A stretch of DNA of 43,410 nt, taken from NCBI GenBank assembly GCA_013204185.1, contig JABMOI010000252.1, forward strand, positions 1 through 43,410, given 5' to 3'. The translations under genes were made by a program, and so were the position numbers. Positions 33,882-42,470 of this stretch are shown here, piece after piece. The notes under the pieces are model-generated. The model saw only the letters and a program-made list of their open reading frames with translations. It searched no databases and was not told the DNA's origin. This DNA is from a bacterium. GTDB taxonomy: Bacteria; Bacteroidota; Rhodothermia; Rhodothermales; UBA10348. Position 1 is the first letter of the stretch; each line of letters begins with the position of its first letter.

Positions 33882-34337
33882 ATGGCCAAGAATTACTCTC
33901 CCTCCACCCCGTCACAAATTAACCTCATCGCCGCGGGTACGCATGTTGAAGGCACGCTAAGCGCCAAGGACGATACCAGAGTGAGTGGTTCATTGAAAGG
34001 CATTCTTCGCGTGGAAGGAAAGGCTATTATTGCTGAAGAGGGATCGGTTGAAGGCGAAATTCACGCCGCGGACGCCGATCTGGCCGGCACATTAAAAGGC
34101 GACATTTTTATCAAGGGCCGGTTGGTTTTGAAAGAAACGGCCCGCGTTGAGGGTACCATTCGCACTTCCCGGTTAATCGTCGAAGAAGGTGCCATAATTG
34201 ACGGAACGTGTCATATGGGTCAGTTGGACAAATCTCGTGCAGACGTTTTGAAAAATGGAGTTGGCGGTAACGGGGTGCACTCAACTGACTCGGCGACTCC
34301 CAAATCAAGTGCTTTTTCGATGACGTCAGGTGATTAA
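33882..34337 (+). CDS. Bactofilin (polymer-forming cytoskeletal protein)
   Basis: 151 aa from the ATG at 33882; the track's TTG start at 33855 adds nine residues. The core (about 20-115) is a right-handed beta-helix with repeating IAAGTHVEGTLSAKDDTRVSGSLKG, EGSVEGEIHAADADLAGTLKGD and TARVEGTIRTSRLIVEEGAII, the hallmark of bactofilins, flanked by short unstructured tails. Bactofilins self-assemble without nucleotide into filaments and localise wall enzymes. The pairing with the M23 gene upstream fits this. Its stop overlaps the GTG start of atpZ by 8 nt. Confidence 0.94.
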   Translation: MAKNYSPSTPSQINLIAAGTHVEGTLSAKDDTRVSGSLKGILRVEGKAIIAEEGSVEGEIHAADADLAGTLKGDIFIKGRLVLKETARVEGTIRTSRLIVEEGAIIDGTCHMGQLDKSRADVLKNGVGGNGVHSTDSATPKSSAFSMTSGD

Positions 34338-34602
34338 GCACCCGAAATGGCAAAAAGGATTAGGCGATGCCTCTCCTTATTTGTCCATTGGTATCAGTCT
34401 CGCCGGCGCCATGCTGGTTTACGTTGGAATTGGGTACGCGGTAGACCGCTGGTTGGGCACGTCGCCTACGTATCTGATTGTGGGAAGTGTGGCTGGAATG
34501 ATCTCCTTTTTCATTCAGCTTTTTCGTTTGACCAAGGAGATGACGGCCAGGGAAGAGCGGCGAAAAGCGGCAGCAAAAAAGGTATCGGACTCGGATAAAT
34601 AG
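34330..34602 (+). CDS. atpZ: AtpZ/AtpI family ATP synthase-associated membrane protein
   Basis: 90 aa, GTG start overlapping the bactofilin end by 8 nt. Two transmembrane helices (about 15-39 and 45-64: LSIGISLAGAMLVYVGIGYAVDRWLG, YLIVGSVAGMISFFIQLF) and a basic C-terminal tail are typical of the AtpZ family, placed upstream of atp operons and proposed to help c-ring assembly or Mg2+/Ca2+ uptake. The GYAVDRWLG motif is characteristic. The name rests on family and context. Confidence 0.85.
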   Translation: MIKHPKWQKGLGDASPYLSIGISLAGAMLVYVGIGYAVDRWLGTSPTYLIVGSVAGMISFFIQLFRLTKEMTAREERRKAAAKKVSDSDK

Positions 34603-34766
34603 GCTGACCGGTCAAGCGTAAATCGAGGGGTTCATCTTTTTTTCACCCCCTAGATAGGTCCTTTCATTCATAATTCACCCCTGATAAGCGGTGTGAGCCG
34701 GCGTCAGTCCGTAATTTTGGGATCTGAATTATTGTTCGCCCGGACACCGACATCGGTAGTTCATTC
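34603..34766 (+). promoter_or_regulatory. Leader region between atpZ and atpI-like gene
   Basis: 164 bases without a gene. An AGGGG ... CCCCCT pair with a T-rich loop (about 34626-34652) could form a weak hairpin. The region may hold a promoter or an attenuator for the remaining atp genes, but I see no clear -35/-10 pair. Confidence 0.35.
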
Positions 34767-35105
34767 ATGACTGAAGGTATGTGGCCCGAAAGTATTTGGG
34801 TAAGTGCTCTTATTGGAGCTGGAATTGCCGGACTTTATAGTCTGGCCGCCCTTTGGTTGGGTAAGCTAGCGGTTAAATCGTCTCAGCGGACATTTATGAT
34901 GATTGTTATGGGTGGAATGGTGGCTCGCCTTTTTGTGACCATCATTGTCCTAACTCTCATCTTGCTGTTCACTTCGTTGAATAGCGCAGCTTTACTGGTA
35001 GGATTTTTTATCGTATTTGCGATAGGCTTGACTGCCGAAACAATCATTTTGCATCGCCACCAGAGTAGCGTTTTGAAGGATTCGGAATCGAACACTTCAA
35101 AATGA
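34767..35105 (+). CDS. AtpI-like membrane protein (ATP synthase subunit I)
   Basis: 112 aa with about four transmembrane helices (SALIGAGIAGLYSLAALWLG, FMMIVMGGMVARLFVTIIVLTLILLF, AALLVGFFIVFAIGLTAETI). It matches in size and place the weakly conserved AtpI/UncI proteins that help c-ring assembly. Its stop overlaps the atpB start by ATGA. The call rests on context and hydrophobicity more than sequence motifs. Confidence 0.7.
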   Translation: MTEGMWPESIWVSALIGAGIAGLYSLAALWLGKLAVKSSQRTFMMIVMGGMVARLFVTIIVLTLILLFTSLNSAALLVGFFIVFAIGLTAETIILHRHQSSVLKDSESNTSK

Positions 35106-36325
35106 ACGGACGAAAAACGCCCGTCGATTATAACATGATGATCAAAAAAGCCTCGATATTTCTTCTCTTCGTGCAGCTAGCCTTCATGGCGATGCCGCCC
35201 GTAGTCGTTGCATCCGAGGAAGGAGAAGATTTCGACGCGTTGCATCATAGTGCGAATGCGTATTATCTCGACTTTTCGCCGTTTCCGAAAGTTGAGTTGC
35301 CTCGCATCTTTGTTGTACAGTACGAAGATGGTAGCTACGGCTTAGAGCTGTTTCGTTCAACAACCTCTGCTATCAGAAACGGGCACTACACTGTAGAAGT
35401 GTTGCACGAAGAGTCAGGCGCTGATTCTACGGCCACCGAATCGCACTCTACAGCAACGGAATTAGGTGCGGCCACCACGGACGAGACGCTTGATGACGAC
35501 GCCGCGATTCCGCTCTCCGAATTAGAAGGCCACCTCCTTGCGCCTGCTGGCGGACATATTGTGCTGGATCTTTCCATTTCCCGCCACTTGTTCTTCGCAT
35601 GGCTTAGCATGGGGATCGTATTGTTCATAATGATACGTTTGGCAGGTATGTACAAACGCGGCATAGGCCGGGACACCGCGCCACGTGGTCTTTTCCAGAA
35701 TCTGTTTGAGACCCTCATAATGTTTGTTCGGGACGATATTGCGCGTCCAAACCTTGGTGACAAGTCTGATAAGTATCTGCCTTACCTGCTCACCGCATTC
35801 TTTTTCATTTTGACATCCAACTTGTTGGGGCTGATGCCTTTTGGCGCAACGGCTACTTCCAACTTAATGGTTACCGTTGTGCTGGCCTGTTTCACGTTTG
35901 TGATTACCCAGTTAGGTGGAACCAAAGACTACTGGATGCACATTTTCTGGCCTCCTGGAATCCCAACCTTCGTAAAACCGATTCTCATGCCGGTTGAATT
36001 GTTGGGCATTTTCACGAAGCCTATCGCCCTCGCGATTCGACTTTTTGCTAACATGACCGCTGGTCACCTTGTTATTCTGAGCCTTATCGGATTGATCTTT
36101 TCCTTTGCCAATTTATTTGGTTCAGGAGCAGGTTTCGGTGTAGCTCCAGTGAGTGTGGCCTTCGCATTGTTCGTGTATTTGCTTGAACTCTTGGTGTCCT
36201 TTATCCAGGCGTACGTGTTCACGATGTTATCAGCCTTGTTTATAAGCATGGCGATACAAGAACATCATCATGATCACGATGAAGCACATCACGAATCAAG
36301 CGAACACCCAGCGGCTCACGCTTAG
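35102..36325 (+). CDS. atpB: F-type ATP synthase subunit a, with N-terminal extension
   Basis: 407 aa, well above the 230-280 aa typical of the family. Residues about 14-37 look like a signal peptide (IFLLFVQLAFMAMPPVVVASEE), then comes an acidic, Thr/Ser/Glu-rich periplasmic region (to about 155). The membrane core carries the essential arginine in KPIALAIRLFANMTAGHLV and the C-terminal helix LVSFIQAYVFTMLSALFI. The tail is His-rich (QEHHHDHDEAHH). Long subunit a with such an N-terminus occurs in Bacteroidota/Rhodothermota. Subunit a provides the proton half-channels against the c-ring. The start was kept at 35102 because of the ATGA overlap; Met12 or Met13 are alternatives. Confidence 0.95.
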   Translation: MNGRKTPVDYNMMIKKASIFLLFVQLAFMAMPPVVVASEEGEDFDALHHSANAYYLDFSPFPKVELPRIFVVQYEDGSYGLELFRSTTSAIRNGHYTVEVLHEESGADSTATESHSTATELGAATTDETLDDDAAIPLSELEGHLLAPAGGHIVLDLSISRHLFFAWLSMGIVLFIMIRLAGMYKRGIGRDTAPRGLFQNLFETLIMFVRDDIARPNLGDKSDKYLPYLLTAFFFILTSNLLGLMPFGATATSNLMVTVVLACFTFVITQLGGTKDYWMHIFWPPGIPTFVKPILMPVELLGIFTKPIALAIRLFANMTAGHLVILSLIGLIFSFANLFGSGAGFGVAPVSVAFALFVYLLELLVSFIQAYVFTMLSALFISMAIQEHHHDHDEAHHESSEHPAAHA

Positions 36326-36391
36326 TCGCGGTTGGCATAAACAAAATTCCCTAATCCACTTCGTAACAATAAAACGACAACAGGAAATCTA

Positions 36392-36619
36392 ATGGATCCT
36401 TCAGCTCTAGCATACCTCGGCGCAGGCCTTGGTGCAGGTCTCGTTGCTCTTGGAGCCGGTCTTGGTATCGGTAAACTAGCTGGCCCAGCCATGGAAGGCT
36501 CGGCACGTCAGCCAGAAGCAGCAGGCGACATCCGTACGTCGATGATTATTGCAGCGGCTCTTATCGAGGGTGTTGCACTCTTCGGTTTGGTTATCTGCAT
36601 TATCCTCGCAATTAAGTAA
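36392..36619 (+). CDS. atpE: F-type ATP synthase subunit c (proton-type)
   Basis: 75 aa hairpin of two helices joined by the polar loop SARQPEA. The ion-binding carboxylate is Glu59 in AALIEGVALFG. The residue after it is Gly, not the Ser/Thr of sodium-binding c subunits, and the first helix lacks the matching Gln, so proton coupling is expected. The first helix is Gly-rich (GAGLGAGLVALGAGLGIG), as usual for close helix packing in the ring. Confidence 0.97.
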   Translation: MDPSALAYLGAGLGAGLVALGAGLGIGKLAGPAMEGSARQPEAAGDIRTSMIIAAALIEGVALFGLVICIILAIK

Positions 36620-36746
36620 GGAATTGGCGGCTTAGGCCGTTAAACATTTTTCGATTTGACCTCACTTGTGGGGACAAACCGTTTGGTGTGCTCCGATACC
36701 CAAATCGGATGTTGGAGCGCCTTGCACTTAACCTGTACGACCCACG
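36620..36746 (+). promoter_or_regulatory. atpE-atpF intercistronic region with stem-loop
   Basis: 127 bases, the longest gap among atpB-atpG. TCCGAT (36692-36697) pairs with ATCGGA (36704-36709) around ACCCAA, nested in a longer GCTCC ... GGAGC pairing (about 36690-36717). Such hairpins after the c-subunit gene can stabilise or punctuate mRNA, which suits the high c-subunit copy number. Function inferred. Confidence 0.4.
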
Positions 36747-37253
36747 ATGATCGTATTCGCAGCAAATCTACTTGCTCCCGATGCCGGACTCATATTCTGG
36801 ATCGCAATCACGTTTGGCGCGCTTCTTTTTCTTCTGAAAAAGTTTGCGTGGGGACCGATTACATCGGCCCTATCTACACGTGAGGAAACGATTCACGAAT
36901 CTTTGGCGCAGGCTGAAAAAGCGTTGGCAGAAGCCAAGCAGCTTCAGGCTGATAACACCAAAGATAGACGTGAGGCCGAAGCGCAGGCACAAGCTATTAT
37001 CCGGGAAGCCCGGGAAGAAGCTGAACGCCTACGCACGGAAGAAGTAGACAAAACACGAACCCAAATCCAGCATTTGCAGGAATCAGCCCAGGCAGAGATC
37101 GAGCGCGAAAAAGACAACGCGCTCACCAGTCTTCGCCAGGAAGTAGCGGATCTAGCGATTCGCGCTGCTGAGAAAATCTTACGCGAAAATTTGGACGCAG
37201 ACCGTCAGAAGAAAATTGTTGACAATTTTCTAGGCGATCTCTCGAAGAACTGA
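36747..37253 (+). CDS. atpF: F-type ATP synthase subunit b
   Basis: 168 aa. One N-terminal membrane helix (about 10-28: DAGLIFWIAITFGALLFLLKKF) with the family KFAWGPI motif is followed by a long charged coiled coil (residues about 45-150) rich in Ala, Glu, Arg and Gln. It forms the peripheral stator stalk linking Fo to F1. Only one b gene is seen, so a homodimer is expected. Confidence 0.95.
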   Translation: MIVFAANLLAPDAGLIFWIAITFGALLFLLKKFAWGPITSALSTREETIHESLAQAEKALAEAKQLQADNTKDRREAEAQAQAIIREAREEAERLRTEEVDKTRTQIQHLQESAQAEIEREKDNALTSLRQEVADLAIRAAEKILRENLDADRQKKIVDNFLGDLSKN

Positions 37254-37305
37254 TTTGCCGGTAAACCCTGATTTAGTCAGCATACCCTGTTTTCATAAAT
37301 AGAAA

Positions 37306-37854
37306 ATGAGCGAAATCGCAATATCTCGTCGTTACGCCCAGGCGTTGAACGAACAAGCCCTGGCAACAGGTGCATTGGATCGCGTGGATGCGGACTTAGC
37401 CGTCATTCGTGACGGATTGTCTCAGTCGCGCGAGTTAGTCGGGATATTTAGCAGTCCTATTATTTCGCGCGAAAAGAAAGCGGATATTTTCCGTGCTCTA
37501 TTCAGCGAAAAAGTAGACCCGCTTACGCTCTCTTTTTTGGTGTTACTTGTTGAAAAACGCCGAGAAGGCTTGTTTCCTGACATGATGAAGGCCTATCGCG
37601 AATTGCGCGATCAGCAAATGGGAGTGGTGTCCGTTACGGCGCGCACAGCTCTTGTATTGGCTGAAGAGGACAAAACTGCGTTGGTGACATCGCTGGAAAA
37701 ACTCACGGGCAAAAAAATACATCTCGAAACACGGATCGACGCTTCCATTTTAGGTGGAATCGTGATTCGAGTTGGAGATACGGTTTATGACGCTAGTGTG
37801 GCCAACCAGTTGGCTTCATTGCGTGTACGATTAGAAACCGGTTCGATGGCCTAA
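37306..37854 (+). CDS. atpH: F-type ATP synthase subunit delta
   Basis: 182 aa. The N-terminal helical domain starts ISRRYAQALNEQAL, a family signature, and the C-terminal part contains the conserved IDASILGGIVIRVGDTVYDASV, with LRVRL at the end. Delta caps F1 and joins the stator stalk. It follows atpF by 52 bp and precedes atpA. Confidence 0.96.
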   Translation: MSEIAISRRYAQALNEQALATGALDRVDADLAVIRDGLSQSRELVGIFSSPIISREKKADIFRALFSEKVDPLTLSFLVLLVEKRREGLFPDMMKAYRELRDQQMGVVSVTARTALVLAEEDKTALVTSLEKLTGKKIHLETRIDASILGGIVIRVGDTVYDASVANQLASLRVRLETGSMA

Positions 37855-37926
37855 CAGCTGTAGACTGGAACACATTGATTGAATGATGAGCCTCGGGCTC
37901 ATCCGAACAGAAACAAACGAATAACG

Positions 37927-39522
37927 ATGGCAACGGCAATCAGACCGGATGAAGTCACCGCTGTTTTAAAGCGCGAGCTTGGCGGCTTTGAAGCAAGTAC
38001 GGACATTTACGAAGTAGGCACGGTCCTTCAAGTAGGTGACGGTATTGCTCGTATTTACGGATTGGCTAATGTACAAGCCGGTGAGCTTCTCGATTTCCCT
38101 CGAAGCGGCGTTACCGGAATGGTACTTAACCTTGAAGAAGACAACGTAGGTGCGGTACTTTTTGGTGGAGCGGATAAGGTAAAAGAAGGCGACGAAGTGC
38201 GCCGTACAAGCCGTATCGCTTCGATCAACGTGTATGAAAGCATGTTGGGCCGCGTTATTGACCCACTGGGCCGCCCTATGGACGGTCTGGGAGAGTTCAC
38301 GGGCGAGAAATATGAAATGCCGCTCGAGCGCAAAGCGCCTTCGGTTATTTTCCGTGAGCCAGTTACTGAGCCGCTCCAGACGGGTATTAAGGCCATCGAC
38401 TCCATGATTCCTGTTGGCCGTGGCCAGCGCGAACTTGTGATCGGTGACCGTCAGACGGGTAAAACCGCTGTACTCATCGACACGATTATCAACCAGAAGT
38501 CGACACATCAAACAGACAAGCCTGTTTTTTGTATCTACGTTGCGATCGGTCAGAAAAACTCTACGGTTGCCCAGGTTAAGCGCTCTCTCGAAGAGAATGG
38601 CGCTATGGAGTACACCGTTATCGTGAACGCCGGAGCTGCTATGCCAGCACCGCTTCAGTACATCGCTCCGTTTGCGGGTGCATGTATTGGTGAGCTTTTC
38701 CGTGACACAGGCCGTCACGCATTGATTATCTATGATGATCTTTCAAAACAGGCCGTAGCCTACCGTCAGGTATCCCTATTGCTTCGTCGTCCTCCAGGAC
38801 GTGAAGCCTACCCAGGGGACGTGTTTTACTTGCATAGCCGCCTTCTTGAGCGCGCTGCTAAAATCACGTCTTCCAACGCGGTTGCTAAAACCATGAACGA
38901 CCTGCCTGAATGCCTCAAAGGCAAAGTCAAAGGCGGCGGATCGTTGACGGCTCTTCCTGTAATTGAAACACAGGCAGGAGACGTATCGGCTTACATCCCA
39001 ACCAACGTAATTTCGATTACAGACGGTCAGATTTACCTCGAATCGGCGTTGTTTAACGCAGGTGTTCGCCCAGCTATTAACGTGGGTATTTCTGTATCCC
39101 GTGTGGGTGGTAACGCTCAGATTAAGGGGATGAAAAAGGTTTCTGGTACGCTTCGTCTTGACCTAGCTCAGTACCGTGAGCTTGAAGCGTTTTCCAAGTT
39201 TGGTTCAGACCTTGATGCTGCAACTCAGCGCCAGCTCACCCGTGGGGAAAAACTGGTTGAAGTGTTGAAGCAGGGTCAGTTTGTGCCGCAGCCAGTTGAA
39301 GAGCAGATTGCGGTTATCTTTGTGGCCGGTAAAGGGTTAATTGACTCCCTGCCTACTTCCAAAGTGAAAACGTTTGAAAAAGAGTTCATCGAGCGGATGA
39401 AAATGCGTCATCCTGATGCGCTGAGCTCGATTGTTTCTTCCGGCGCCGTTTCAGACGAAGTAGCTGAAGCATTCACAAAAGAAGCAAAAGAACTGGTCGA
39501 TCTGTACGCATCGCAGGGATAA
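37927..39522 (+). CDS. atpA: F-type ATP synthase subunit alpha
   Basis: 531 aa from the ATG at 37927; the track start at 37879 adds 16 residues with no family match. The P-loop is GDRQTGKT (about 173-180). Other blocks are [25 protein letters not shown] and the Arg-finger region [21 protein letters not shown]. It is a non-catalytic nucleotide-binding subunit of F1. A 250-aa antisense ORF is a shadow. Confidence 0.98.
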   Translation: MATAIRPDEVTAVLKRELGGFEASTDIYEVGTVLQVGDGIARIYGLANVQAGELLDFPRSGVTGMVLNLEEDNVGAVLFGGADKVKEGDEVRRTSRIASINVYESMLGRVIDPLGRPMDGLGEFTGEKYEMPLERKAPSVIFREPVTEPLQTGIKAIDSMIPVGRGQRELVIGDRQTGKTAVLIDTIINQKSTHQTDKPVFCIYVAIGQKNSTVAQVKRSLEENGAMEYTVIVNAGAAMPAPLQYIAPFAGACIGELFRDTGRHALIIYDDLSKQAVAYRQVSLLLRRPPGREAYPGDVFYLHSRLLERAAKITSSNAVAKTMNDLPECLKGKVKGGGSLTALPVIETQAGDVSAYIPTNVISITDGQIYLESALFNAGVRPAINVGISVSRVGGNAQIKGMKKVSGTLRLDLAQYRELEAFSKFGSDLDAATQRQLTRGEKLVEVLKQGQFVPQPVEEQIAVIFVAGKGLIDSLPTSKVKTFEKEFIERMKMRHPDALSSIVSSGAVSDEVAEAFTKEAKELVDLYASQG

Positions 39523-39580
39523 TACCCCCGGCTCCTTTTAACCACTAGTTTTCTTTCAATAGAGTTAGACGCCCGAGATT

Positions 39581-40504
39581 ATGGCAAGCCTTCGAGACTT
39601 ACGAAGCCGAATTAGCTCGGTTAACAATACGCAGCAGCTGACGAGTGCCATGAAAATGGTATCGGCAGCGAAGCTACGTCGTGCTCAGGAAAGAATATTT
39701 GCTACTCGTCCTTATTCCTTCAAGCTGTCAGAGATTATTACGCGGCTTAAAGGACAAGTTGATACTACGTTGCACCCGCTGTTCCGCGTTCGCGAAACGA
39801 AGGAAAACGTATTATTGGTCATTATCACGGCAGATCGTGGTTTGGCGGGCGCGTTTAACTCGAACGTGATTAAGCTTGCTGAACAAGCCATCAACCGGGA
39901 CTTCGCTGGCCACAGAGATAGCGGACGTCTTTTCTTGGTGTGCGTTGGGCGTAAAGGACACGAGCATTTCAAGCGTCGTGGATATCAGTTGGTTGGCGAT
40001 TATCGCGGCACGTTCGACAAATTGTCGTTCAACACGGCAGACGAAGTAGCGACAGTAGCAGAAGAAGGCTTTCTAGAAGGCAAATGGGACGAAGTGTTTG
40101 TGCTCTACAACGAGTTCAAAAACACGATCGCGCAGAACCGCATCATGGAGCCGTTCATTCCGATTCCTTCCGAGCGTTTCCTCACCCCGATCATGGAATC
40201 CGACTTGGTCACGAACCCAGATGAAACATCAGGCTTGTCGAACGACCCGATCTACGAACCCAGCGTAAGTCAGATTCTGGACATTTTGGTCCCACGGTTC
40301 TTGAACTATCAGATCTGGCGTGCCTTGCTTGAATCCAATGCCTCTGAGCAGGGAGCTCGTATGGTTGCCATGGATAACGCCACCACGAACGCCAAAGACC
40401 TCTTGAAGGATCTCAAGCTGAAGTACAACCGCGCTCGTCAGGATGCCATTACGACCGAGCTCATCGAGATCACGTCCGGCGCCGACGCCATGGAAGCGGG
40501 TTGA
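39581..40504 (+). CDS. atpG: F-type ATP synthase subunit gamma
   Basis: 307 aa. The N-terminal helix (MASLRDLRSRISSVNNTQQLTSAMKMVSAAKLRRAQ) and the C-terminal helix (NATTNAKDLLKDLKLKYNRARQDAITTELIEITSGADAM) are diagnostic of the rotor shaft. The middle domain has the TADRGLAGAFNSNV block. It ends the operon; atpD and atpC do not follow, so beta and epsilon must be encoded elsewhere, as in Bacteroidota and Chlorobi. Confidence 0.97.
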   Translation: MASLRDLRSRISSVNNTQQLTSAMKMVSAAKLRRAQERIFATRPYSFKLSEIITRLKGQVDTTLHPLFRVRETKENVLLVIITADRGLAGAFNSNVIKLAEQAINRDFAGHRDSGRLFLVCVGRKGHEHFKRRGYQLVGDYRGTFDKLSFNTADEVATVAEEGFLEGKWDEVFVLYNEFKNTIAQNRIMEPFIPIPSERFLTPIMESDLVTNPDETSGLSNDPIYEPSVSQILDILVPRFLNYQIWRALLESNASEQGARMVAMDNATTNAKDLLKDLKLKYNRARQDAITTELIEITSGADAMEAG

Positions 40505-40534
40505 TCCTTCGAGTCACGGATTAGAATTAAAGTT

Positions 40535-40585
40535 AGGGGTGTTGCCAGCGATTTTAGATTGCACGAGCAGCGCCCCTTTCTTTTT
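40535..40585. terminator. Terminator of the atp operon
   Basis: AGGGGTGTTGC (40535-40545) pairs with GCAGCGCCCCT (40567-40577) with two G-U pairs, followed by TTCTTTTTG. The loop is long (about 21 nt), so the stem may fold less tightly. It lies between atpG and the convergent gene at 40591 and could serve both. Confidence 0.7.
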
Positions 40586-40590
40586 GATGC

Positions 40591-41304
40591 CTAGTCCATC
40601 AGACCTTCAGATCGAAGTTGTTCGACTATCTGAATGGCGTCTTCAATTCCCAAAGCTGCATTTTCCTTCAAGGTCGCAATAGATTTTGCGTGCTTCGCAC
40701 TCTGCTGTGCAAACTCTTCATCCGAACTCCCGGGCCAACGCCAATTTTCAAGTGCCATGCGGCTATACAAAAGGGCGGAAGGTTGTCTGCTTATCGAAGG
40801 GCCGGGATTTTTAGTAAGTAGGTAATAGAAATACTGGCCAACCGCAGTCTGATGGGTTTTCAGGAGGGAAAGAGCTTTTTCATTTAATGTCGCGTCATTT
40901 AAAGATCGTGAGATCCATCCCATTTGGATTGCTGCATAGGGGTCACCGTTTTCGGCCCGTTCCAAGATTTCAGGCAGATATATTTTTGCGCCCTGTGACA
41001 TTTGAATCTGGCTCGTGAGCCAATGGGCTGCCCATACTCCCTTTTTCCTATCTCGTTGCCAATCGGCAAACGAAGTCCAAGTGTGTGTCGTTTTGCCCAC
41101 TTTGTAGGAAAGGATGCCGTCTTCTTCGGCGGCAAATGCCTGCCTAATGATCTCCTTCTCTTGATGGATCACAATTTGTTTTACGATGGGGAGTTGCTCG
41201 AATTTTTGAACTCTTCTCTGATGTGAGAGCGGATAGTATTCGACGAAGGCATACTCGCCCAGTCCAAAAACAGCAAAAAAGAGGATGAAAAGTCCGTATC
41301 GCAT
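40591..41304 (-). CDS. Hypothetical exported or membrane-anchored protein
   Basis: 237 aa. The N-terminus (YGLFILFFAVFGLGEYAFVEYY) is a signal peptide or anchor; the rest is soluble and helical. The repeated small-helix pattern PEILERAENGDPYAAIQMGWISRSL and NAALGIEDAIQIVEQL recalls Sel1/TPR-like repeats, but I cannot assign the family. It has a WTSFADWQRDRKKGVWAAHW motif, rich in Trp. It is divergent from ilvE. Function unknown. Confidence 0.72.
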   Translation of the reverse strand: MRYGLFILFFAVFGLGEYAFVEYYPLSHQRRVQKFEQLPIVKQIVIHQEKEIIRQAFAAEEDGILSYKVGKTTHTWTSFADWQRDRKKGVWAAHWLTSQIQMSQGAKIYLPEILERAENGDPYAAIQMGWISRSLNDATLNEKALSLLKTHQTAVGQYFYYLLTKNPGPSISRQPSALLYSRMALENWRWPGSSDEEFAQQSAKHAKSIATLKENAALGIEDAIQIVEQLRSEGLMD

Positions 41305-41411
41305 GATGATCTAGATTTGATTCTATTTATTCGGTATCGGCCATTCCTAGACCCGTTTTAAAACCCTAATTTCCCGATTCGATATTTCGGCGACTCTAGA
41401 CTTTTCGAATC

Positions 41412-42332
41412 ATGACCAAATACGCCTTTCATAACGGTTCTATCGTCCCTATTGCGGATGCCCACGTTAGCATCACATGTACCACGTTTCATTATGGAAT
41501 TGGATGTTTTGCAGGAATCCGAGCGTTTTGGAGCGAAAAGGATGAGCAGCTATACATCTTCCGAGCGTACGACCACTACAAGCGCCTTCTAAACAGCGCC
41601 AAGTTCTTGATGAGTGATGTTGGGTACTCGAATGCCGAGCTCATCGAGATCACCGCGGAGCTTCTTAGAAAGGAAGAATGGCGTCAAAACGTGTACATCC
41701 GTCCTATTATCTACAAGGACGATGGCGTTTTCCGTGTTCAACTTCACGATTCCACGGATAAGTTGGCCATTTATAGCCAACCCGTTGGTGCTTACATCAA
41801 AGCGGATGGGGCGTTGAAGGTTGGTGTAAGCTCATGGCGCAGAGTGGACGACAACGCCATTCCTGCTCGGGGGAAGATTTCAGGGACTTATATCAATAGC
41901 GCCCTGGCCAAGACCGAAGCGGTAAAGAACGGGTATGACGAAGCGCTTGTCCTGACGGATGACGGCCACGTTTCTGAAGCCAGCGCCGCCAACTTTTTTA
42001 TGGTGCGGGATGGAGTGTTGATTACACCGCCCATTACGGACAATGTGCTAGAAGGCATTACCCGCAAGTCCATCATCGAATGGGGACGATCCGATTTTGG
42101 AATGGAAGTCGTAGAGCGCAGCATTGACCGATCTGAATTGTATCTCGCTGATGAAGCCTTCTTTTGCGGCACGGGAGTTGGGGTAGCAGCTATTGGTCAA
42201 GTGGATGGACGCTTAGTGGGCGACGGAAAGGTGGGTCCAACCTCTGAAAAAATGCTAGCCTTGTATCAGAAAGTGACGACGGGACAAGTTGAAAAGTATA
42301 AGCAGTGGCTGACGCCGGTTTATTCTAAGTAG
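41412..42332 (+). CDS. ilvE: Branched-chain amino acid aminotransferase
   Basis: 306 aa, usual length for fold-type IV aminotransferases. The family start AFHNGSIVPIADAHVSITCTTFHYGIGCFAGIRAF is followed by the PLP-lysine Lys155 in ARGKISGTYINSALAKTEA, the phosphate-binding EASAANFF and the GITRKSIIE block. It transfers amino groups between glutamate and leucine, isoleucine or valine. Stand-alone here, with a terminator downstream. A D-amino-acid or 4-amino-4-deoxychorismate lyase role is less likely, because the long N-terminal block fits IlvE. Confidence 0.94.
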   Translation: MTKYAFHNGSIVPIADAHVSITCTTFHYGIGCFAGIRAFWSEKDEQLYIFRAYDHYKRLLNSAKFLMSDVGYSNAELIEITAELLRKEEWRQNVYIRPIIYKDDGVFRVQLHDSTDKLAIYSQPVGAYIKADGALKVGVSSWRRVDDNAIPARGKISGTYINSALAKTEAVKNGYDEALVLTDDGHVSEASAANFFMVRDGVLITPPITDNVLEGITRKSIIEWGRSDFGMEVVERSIDRSELYLADEAFFCGTGVGVAAIGQVDGRLVGDGKVGPTSEKMLALYQKVTTGQVEKYKQWLTPVYSK

Positions 42333-42360
42333 CAGTGGTTTCTGATTAGGTTTAAAAATG

Positions 42361-42395
42361 AGTACGCCCACCTGCCTATGGCAGGTGGGCGTACT
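42361..42395. terminator. Bidirectional terminator between ilvE and the Lys/Ser-rich lipoprotein
   Basis: A perfect 16-bp stem, AGTACGCCCACCTGCC and complement, with loop TAT. On the minus strand it is followed by CATTTTTAAA, a good U-tract, so it best serves the minus-strand gene at 42471; on the plus strand the stem alone may end the ilvE transcript. Confidence 0.9.
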
Positions 42396-42470
42396 TATAA
42401 ATCGAAGGTCGTAAGGAAGATTTGGGTTATTCTGAACTATGAAATCAGCATCCATTTCCACTTTGAGTGA

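Noticed and set aside
37966-38718. 250-aa minus-strand ORF
   Set aside because: Antisense shadow of atpA, whose codon bias creates long open frames on the other strand.
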